A stretch of 5,933 nt of DNA from Candidatus Bathyarchaeota archaeon (GTDB taxonomy: Archaea; Thermoproteota; Bathyarchaeia; 40CM-2-53-6), in assembly GCA_005883695.1 (NCBI GenBank), contig VBBV01000076.1:1-5933 (forward strand). Reading direction: 5' to 3'. Positions 5,051-5,933 of the stretch are shown here, piece by piece; positions within the stretch are counted from its first letter, which is position 1, and each line of letters begins with the position of its first letter. Position numbers and translations under genes: made by a program. The notes under the pieces were generated by a model. It saw only the letters and a list, made by a program, of their open reading frames with translations. It was not told the origin of the DNA and made no database searches.

Positions 5051-5722
5051 ATGAGAACACTTATTGTTGGAGCGGGACGAATCGGAATGCACCTCATCGG
5101 ATACCTATCCTCGAGCGATGAGAACCAGCTTACCGTTATCGAGAAGAAGGGAGAACGATGCAAGGATGTCTCCGACAAGTACGACGCTATCATACTAAAC
5201 GAGGACGGGTCCAAGCTAGATATTCTGAAGAAAGCTGACGCCTCTCAGGCTGACTTGTTGCTCGCCGCCACGGACGACGACCGGGTCAACCTTGTCGCTA
5301 CGAGAGCTGCAAAGAAGGAGTTCGGCATTCCCCGAGTTATTGCCGTTGCAAACAGCCCCAAGAACAAGACACGGCTCATGCAAGCAGGGGCCGATGTGGT
5401 AATCTGCCCTGTTGACCTAGCCCTTCGAGACTTTGAGAACGTCCTTTCAAAAGACCACTCTATCACGCTCATGTATCGGTCTGCCGAGAACCTGCGGGTG
5501 GCAGAAGCCGTAATCCCTTTGAATGCATCTCTCATAGGCAAGAAAATTCACGAGATACAGTTGCCCGAGAAATGCAGGGTTGGCCTCGTCTGCCGTGACA
5601 ACGGTTTCGTCTTCCCCGAGTCAGAGCTTGAGCTGAGATCAGGCGACAAGGTCTTGCTCCTAGGCGATGCACCATCGGTGGCACGAACCGTGGAACTCTT
5701 AAGATCGAGTGAATCAGCGTAG
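5051..5722 (+). CDS. KTN/RCK-domain (TrkA-type) NAD-binding ion-transport regulatory protein
   Basis: This 223-residue protein has the two-part layout of TrkA/KtrA-like subunits, which sit on the cytoplasmic face of potassium transporters or channels and gate them in response to bound nucleotide. The Rossmann part (1-125) opens with LIVGAGRIG: G7-x-G9-x-x-G12 binds dinucleotide, and E31 at the end of the second strand suggests NAD(H) rather than NADP. NEDGSKLDIL (50-59), ADLLLAATDDDRVN (67-80) and AGADVVICP (112-120) are characteristic of the family. Residues about 140-217 match the RCK-C/TrkA-C ligand domain (VIPLNASLIGKKI, LELRSGDKVLLLGD). The ATG at 5051 is chosen because the Rossmann strand begins at residue 2; no strong Shine-Dalgarno site is visible. 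A membrane-protein gene follows after 32 bases, probably in the same operon. With one RCK unit it should work as an oligomer with a separate membrane partner. Confidence 0.92.
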   Translation: MRTLIVGAGRIGMHLIGYLSSSDENQLTVIEKKGERCKDVSDKYDAIILNEDGSKLDILKKADASQADLLLAATDDDRVNLVATRAAKKEFGIPRVIAVANSPKNKTRLMQAGADVVICPVDLALRDFENVLSKDHSITLMYRSAENLRVAEAVIPLNASLIGKKIHEIQLPEKCRVGLVCRDNGFVFPESELELRSGDKVLLLGDAPSVARTVELLRSSESA

Positions 5723-5754
5723 CTCGTTCATAACGAAGGTCTTGCCCGGCTACT

Positions 5755-5933
5755 ATGGCTATTCCAACTATCTACGACCTTTTGACGAGCAGCTTCGCCA
5801 TCAGAATCTTCTATGCTGTCCTGACCCTTCTCTTCACCTTCCTGGTCGTCCGTCTTTACCGGAGCATCATCCACAGAGCTGCAGGGTCCGTTCCTTCTGG
5901 GCTTGTAGCCAGCCTTCAACAGATCGGATCTTG
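5755..5933 (+). CDS. Membrane protein N-terminus, possibly MscS-like channel (partial)
   Basis: An open frame of 59 codons starts at ATG 5755 and runs off the right edge without a stop. It begins MAIPTIYDLLTSSFAIRIFYAV, with a hydrophobic membrane helix at about residues 14-34 (FAIRIFYAVLTLLFTFLVV), followed by a basic patch (RLYRSIIHRAAG) and then VPSGLVASLQQIGS. A short N-terminus, one helix and a basic linker before the next helical segment are reminiscent of small mechanosensitive (MscS-type) channels, but too little is present to be sure. A potassium channel or a plain membrane protein are alternatives. It lies 32 bases after the KTN gene on the same strand with no visible terminator between, so co-transcription and a functional link in ion or osmotic balance are likely. 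The Shine-Dalgarno site is weak. Confidence 0.6.
   Translation, partial: MAIPTIYDLLTSSFAIRIFYAVLTLLFTFLVVRLYRSIIHRAAGSVPSGLVASLQQIGS

Noticed and set aside
5728..5919. Minus-strand 63-codon frame at the right end
   Set aside because: It lies opposite the putative membrane-protein start, is highly charged without a domain, and the plus-strand frame has a clear membrane helix and operon spacing.
1..5933. CRISPR array, insertion sequence or defence system
   Set aside because: No regularly spaced direct repeats, transposase-like protein, terminal inverted repeats or recognised defence genes are present.

Overview
The window looks archaeal. Promoter-like TATA boxes (for example TATAAA at 2447-2452) lie about 40-45 bases ahead of starts, four of the seven genes start with GTG or TTG, leaders look short or absent, and the largest gene encodes a secreted, membrane-anchored protein with a cytoplasmic zinc ribbon. 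That protein style, together with beta-oxidation genes, resembles heterotrophic members of the Thaumarchaeota/Bathyarchaeia group. This placement is inference from style only; there is no marker gene here.

Left half (1-3656), lipid oxidation and surface. A thiolase-family gene runs off the left edge on the minus strand (TTG start at 634). Its canonical nucleophilic cysteine position appears to hold serine. Upstream on the same strand is a 549-residue secreted protein (695-2344): signal peptide, beta-rich ectodomain, carboxypeptidase-regulatory-like domain, one membrane segment, C4 zinc ribbon and a proline tail. It diverges from a complete acyl-CoA dehydrogenase (2493-3656) across a 148-base intergenic region carrying a TATA-like element for each direction. 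Dehydrogenase and thiolase are the first and last steps of a beta-oxidation cycle, so the block probably serves fatty-acid or branched-acyl catabolism.

Middle (3657-4737). A GNAT acetyltransferase (minus) converges on the dehydrogenase with only two bases between the stop codons. It is divergent from a small basic protein (4345-4698) made of a Lys/Ala/Thr/Pro tail plus a B-box-like zinc finger. That gene ends at a 7-bp hairpin followed by a T tract.

Right part (4738-5933). The 313 bases between that terminator and the next gene hold no convincing protein. They do contain a nested RNA-like fold (4778-4861) with a TATA-like box about 30 bases upstream and a T tract just downstream, which is a candidate small RNA. 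Then come a KTN/RCK-type NAD-binding regulatory protein (5051-5722) and, 32 bases later, the start of a membrane protein (5755 to the right edge), perhaps a mechanosensitive-type channel. Together these suggest an ion-transport or osmotic-response operon.

No tRNA, rRNA, CRISPR array or insertion sequence was recognised.
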